This document shows positions 23,420 through 25,652 of a stretch of DNA of 25,652 nt, piece by piece. The notes beneath the pieces are model-generated. The model saw only the letters and a list, made by a program, of their open reading frames with translations. It was not told where the DNA came from and did not search any database. Every line of letters starts with the position of its first letter. The stretch's first letter is position 1. The translations under genes and the position numbers were made by a program. The DNA comes from 1-14-0-10-45-29 sp964532715 (lineage in GTDB: Archaea; Micrarchaeota; Micrarchaeia; Anstonellales; Anstonellaceae): NCBI GenBank assembly GCA_964532715.1, contig CAZHIX010000014.1, forward strand, positions 1-25,652. Direction: 5' to 3'.

Positions 23420-23908
23420 ATGGATATAAGAAAAATTACCAGAACAGACAAACAAGGAAAAAGACTTTTTATTGAAATTGGTAAGGAAATGAAAAAAGAA
23501 GGTATTCTACCGGCACTAAAAAAAGGAGATAGAATATTGCTTATGCCAGTTAGACAGTTAAATGAAAAACAAATGGAAATGTTAGTGGATAGATATGTAA
23601 AATTTTTTGATATTGATTATGATGGGAGTTATGCCAGTTGTTTTGAAGGAATGGTAAGAAAGAACAATAAGACGTATTGGAATGGTAAAGAAGAGGAATA
23701 TGATAAAAACAAGAAATATGTTTTAGTTCACCCTGAATTCGGAACTATAGATTATTTTGATGATTTAAATGATACTTATGATTTACAAATTTTGAAAGGA
23801 AAAGAAAAATACGTAAATAAAGTAAATTGTAAACAATGTAAAAAACAATTTTTTGAAGCATATAAATATTGCCCAGATTGTGGTAGAAAAAATAGATGCT
23901 ATCAATGA
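23420..23908 (+). CDS. Hypothetical protein with C-terminal zinc ribbon
   Basis: This protein of 162 residues from ATG 23420 (168 from the in-frame ATG 23402) has an unrecognised N-terminal domain of about 125 residues, acidic and aromatic in its middle (YVKFFDIDYDGSYASCFEG; EFGTIDYFDDLNDTYD). A zinc ribbon with CKQC and CPDC completes it. The ribbon is the kind used to bind nucleic acid or partner proteins. No catalytic motif is evident. It is the first gene of a three-gene run with the HNH and helicase genes (gaps 14 and 24 nt), so a joint function in DNA handling or defence is a reasonable guess. Confidence 0.65.
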   Translation: MDIRKITRTDKQGKRLFIEIGKEMKKEGILPALKKGDRILLMPVRQLNEKQMEMLVDRYVKFFDIDYDGSYASCFEGMVRKNNKTYWNGKEEEYDKNKKYVLVHPEFGTIDYFDDLNDTYDLQILKGKEKYVNKVNCKQCKKQFFEAYKYCPDCGRKNRCYQ

Positions 23909-23922
23909 TAAGGTGAACATAA

Positions 23923-24135
23923 ATGGCAAAGACTTACATAAATAAAAATGGATACAGATGTTTTTCTAATAGTAAAAAACAAGTGTCTAGATGGGTTGCT
24001 GAGAAAAAGATTGGAAGGCGACTAAAAAGAGTGGAAGTAGTTCATCATGGATATCGTGGAAAAACTTGTAATAATCCAGATAATCTTTGGATATTCAAAA
24101 ATCAAAAAGAACATATAAAAAAAGCTCATGAATAA
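23923..24135 (+). CDS. Small HNH-type endonuclease
   Basis: This 70-residue protein carries an HNH-like nuclease core: EVVHHGYRGKTCNNPDNLWIFKNQKEHIKKAH, with the double His, the central Asn pair and the closing His spaced as in HNH homing and restriction nucleases. The first 30 residues are basic and may bind DNA (SRWVAEKKIGRRLKRVE). No zinc-binding Cys pairs are seen. It has a clear GGTGA ribosome site 7 nt before the ATG. It could be a free-standing homing-type nuclease or the nuclease of a defence set with the helicase next to it. Confidence 0.72.
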   Translation: MAKTYINKNGYRCFSNSKKQVSRWVAEKKIGRRLKRVEVVHHGYRGKTCNNPDNLWIFKNQKEHIKKAHE

Positions 24136-24159
24136 ACAAAAAAATGGATTTTGATATAT

Positions 24160-25652
24160 ATGAGCAAAAAGTTAGCGGAGGAAAAAGAACTTGTTTTAAA
24201 TGACAATGAAAATAATATCAAAGTAATTGCCGGACCGGGTAGTGGCAAGACAAAACTGATTGTTGAAAAGATAAAGAGATTAGTTTATTCTGGAGTAGAA
24301 CCAGAAAAAATACTTGCAATAACATATACAGAAAAAGCAGCAAATGAGCTTGAACAGAAAATATCTCATGAAATTCCAGATAAAAAAGGTTTTTACATAT
24401 CTACAATTCATGGGTTTTGTAGTAGATTCATGAAGGAGAATTTGACGTTTTTTGAGAATTATAGAGGTTATAAAATACTGGATGAACTCGAACAGTTTTT
24501 TTTTATTTTGAAACACCATAATGATATTCGTGCAAATGGAGCTGGATGCAGAATATCCGAACTGAAAGATTACTTTGGAAGAATAAAAGATAACTACACA
24601 ATTGAGGAAATAAAACAAAAAGGAGAACATAATATAACTGAACAGTATTTAAAATACTGTGAAAAACTGAATCTGGATAAAAAACTTGACTTTGGAGATT
24701 TGATTAATGTCGTAATTGATAGAATTGAAAAAGACAAGAAACTGGCTAATATTGCAAGTAAAAAATTTGATTATTTGTTCATAGATGAGTATCAAGATGT
24801 GAACAAAAGACAAGAGAGATTGATAGAACTTTTTCATAATGAAAACAATTACATAATGATTGTGGGTGACATAAACCAGAGTATTTATGGATTTAGAGGA
24901 GCGGACGTGAGCTTGTTTGATGAATTTGATAATAAGTTCAATAAATATCGCCCAGTTAAAGAGTATAGGTTGAGAACTAACTTTAGATCAACTAAGAAAA
25001 TAATTGAGATCACCAATAGGTTTTTTTCAATATCAGAAGATAAAAAAATTATAGGAAATGATGATCCAACTGTTGGAGATATTAGCTCGAATGGAGATAA
25101 ACCCGAAATAATAGTCTGTGAGGATGAAACTCATGAAGCAAGAGAAGTTGTAAAATATATTAAGGAACTGCGAGAGAAAAAATTAGTTAATGCATATTCA
25201 GATATAGCCATTCTTTTTAAGTCAGTAAAAAGGGATGCGAAGAAAATTATAGATGAGATGGACAAAAACGGAATGAGATATGAGGTAATTGGAGACGGAA
25301 CACTATTTGAGAAAGATTACATTAGAGAACTGATTGACAGTTATAATTATTTGTCTGAAGAAAAAGATATAAGAAATGAATTTCTGCAAATAAACATAAA
25401 AAAAGATTCAGAGACATATAAAAAATTGATTACTAGCACTTCAGTAGAAGTATTATATATATTGTTTGAAAATTCTGACTACATAAAAAATATATTTAGA
25501 AAGGATGATGAGAAAAAAATAGTTAACATTGCAAGATTGTTGGAAGTTTTTAGTAAACAACAACAAATGTTTAATAGTAGAAACGACCACGGGAAAAACA
25601 TAAAGAATCTAAAAAAGCTTGATAAGAAATACTTAGATTCTGGACGAACAGT
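24160..25652 (+). CDS. UvrD/Rep-family (SF1A) helicase, partial
   Basis: The frame is open from ATG 24160 to the window edge (497 codons, no stop). SF1A motifs are in order: Walker A GPGSGKT (25-31), AITYTEKAANEL (motif Ia), STIHGFC, motif II FIDEYQDVN with Asp209 and Glu210, GDINQSIYGFRGA (236-248, motif III), and RTNFRSTKKI (motif IV). Later helicase motifs must lie beyond the window. Relatives translocate 3' to 5' on DNA in repair and recombination, or act in anti-phage systems such as Gabija. The preceding HNH gene is 24 nt upstream. No nuclease domain is seen yet, but the C-terminus is missing. Confidence 0.9.
   Translation, partial: MSKKLAEEKELVLNDNENNIKVIAGPGSGKTKLIVEKIKRLVYSGVEPEKILAITYTEKAANELEQKISHEIPDKKGFYISTIHGFCSRFMKENLTFFENYRGYKILDELEQFFFILKHHNDIRANGAGCRISELKDYFGRIKDNYTIEEIKQKGEHNITEQYLKYCEKLNLDKKLDFGDLINVVIDRIEKDKKLANIASKKFDYLFIDEYQDVNKRQERLIELFHNENNYIMIVGDINQSIYGFRGADVSLFDEFDNKFNKYRPVKEYRLRTNFRSTKKIIEITNRFFSISEDKKIIGNDDPTVGDISSNGDKPEIIVCEDETHEAREVVKYIKELREKKLVNAYSDIAILFKSVKRDAKKIIDEMDKNGMRYEVIGDGTLFEKDYIRELIDSYNYLSEEKDIRNEFLQINIKKDSETYKKLITSTSVEVLYILFENSDYIKNIFRKDDEKKIVNIARLLEVFSKQQQMFNSRNDHGKNIKNLKKLDKKYLDSGRT

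Overview
The window is a gene-dense, AT-rich stretch of an archaeal chromosome. The archaeal assignment rests on an aEF-2 with a diphthamide-type loop, a two-ring Cdc48 ATPase, an archaeal-length (228 aa) triosephosphate isomerase, stand-alone Bud32, ribosomal protein L41e, Trm1, a DUF357 protein, tRNA genes without encoded CCA (two with introns at the 37/38 position), TATA boxes about 25 nt ahead of leaderless starts, and GGTGA-type ribosome sites. Compact spacing, lone single-domain enzymes and several secreted orphans suggest a small-genome (DPANN-like) lineage. That placement is inference; nothing here fixes the phylum.

Layout. 1-186: intron-bearing tRNA-Arg(CCT), minus strand. 264-1725: DUF2085 membrane protein and a PP-loop asparagine-synthase-like protein. 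1738-4347 (minus): small hypothetical and aEF-2. 4543-6231: histidine-phosphatase protein, then on the minus strand a secreted YkuD/YcbB-like protein without the catalytic Cys. 6466-7491: 2-hydroxyacid dehydrogenase. 7571-7800: tRNA-Thr(CGT) followed by hairpin repeats and a second copy of its last 15 nt. 7878-9542: large orphan with an integrase-core-like C-terminus and an upstream in-frame TGA. 9522-10673: superoxide dismutase and a divergent VIT/CCC1-like protein. 10680-12571 (minus): a secreted orphan and an NlpC/P60-like protein. 12685-13804: intron-bearing tRNA-Ser(CGA), then a 962-bp insert with three further tRNA-Ser tails, two small genes and a hairpin-rich tract. 13998-16908: small orphan, YdjM-like membrane protein, RRM protein, TPI and a hypothetical. 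16993-20210: Cdc48, membrane protein and Bud32 as one operon, with L41e (37 aa) convergent. 20507-23335: DUF357, EPSP-synthase-like protein, Trm1. 23420-end: zinc-ribbon protein, HNH protein and a UvrD-type helicase that runs off the window.

How genes connect: Trm1 and Bud32 both act on tRNAs. All three tRNAs here have G26 (Trm1 target), and tRNA-Arg(CCT) and tRNA-Thr(CGT) have U36-A37 (the t6A context for the KEOPS complex, of which Bud32 is part). EF-2 and L41e belong to translation. SOD and the VIT-like protein share a divergent promoter region, fitting iron and oxidative-stress handling.

The most unusual signal is at the tRNA 3' ends. Both tRNA-Thr and tRNA-Ser are followed by related palindromic units ending in an extra copy of exactly the last 15 nt of that tRNA. 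tRNA-Ser additionally has a 44-nt direct copy of its 3' part 918 bp downstream of the gene's end, bounding a small cupin/membrane-protein insert. The second candidate is the zinc-ribbon/HNH/UvrD cluster at the right end, which could be part of a defence module.
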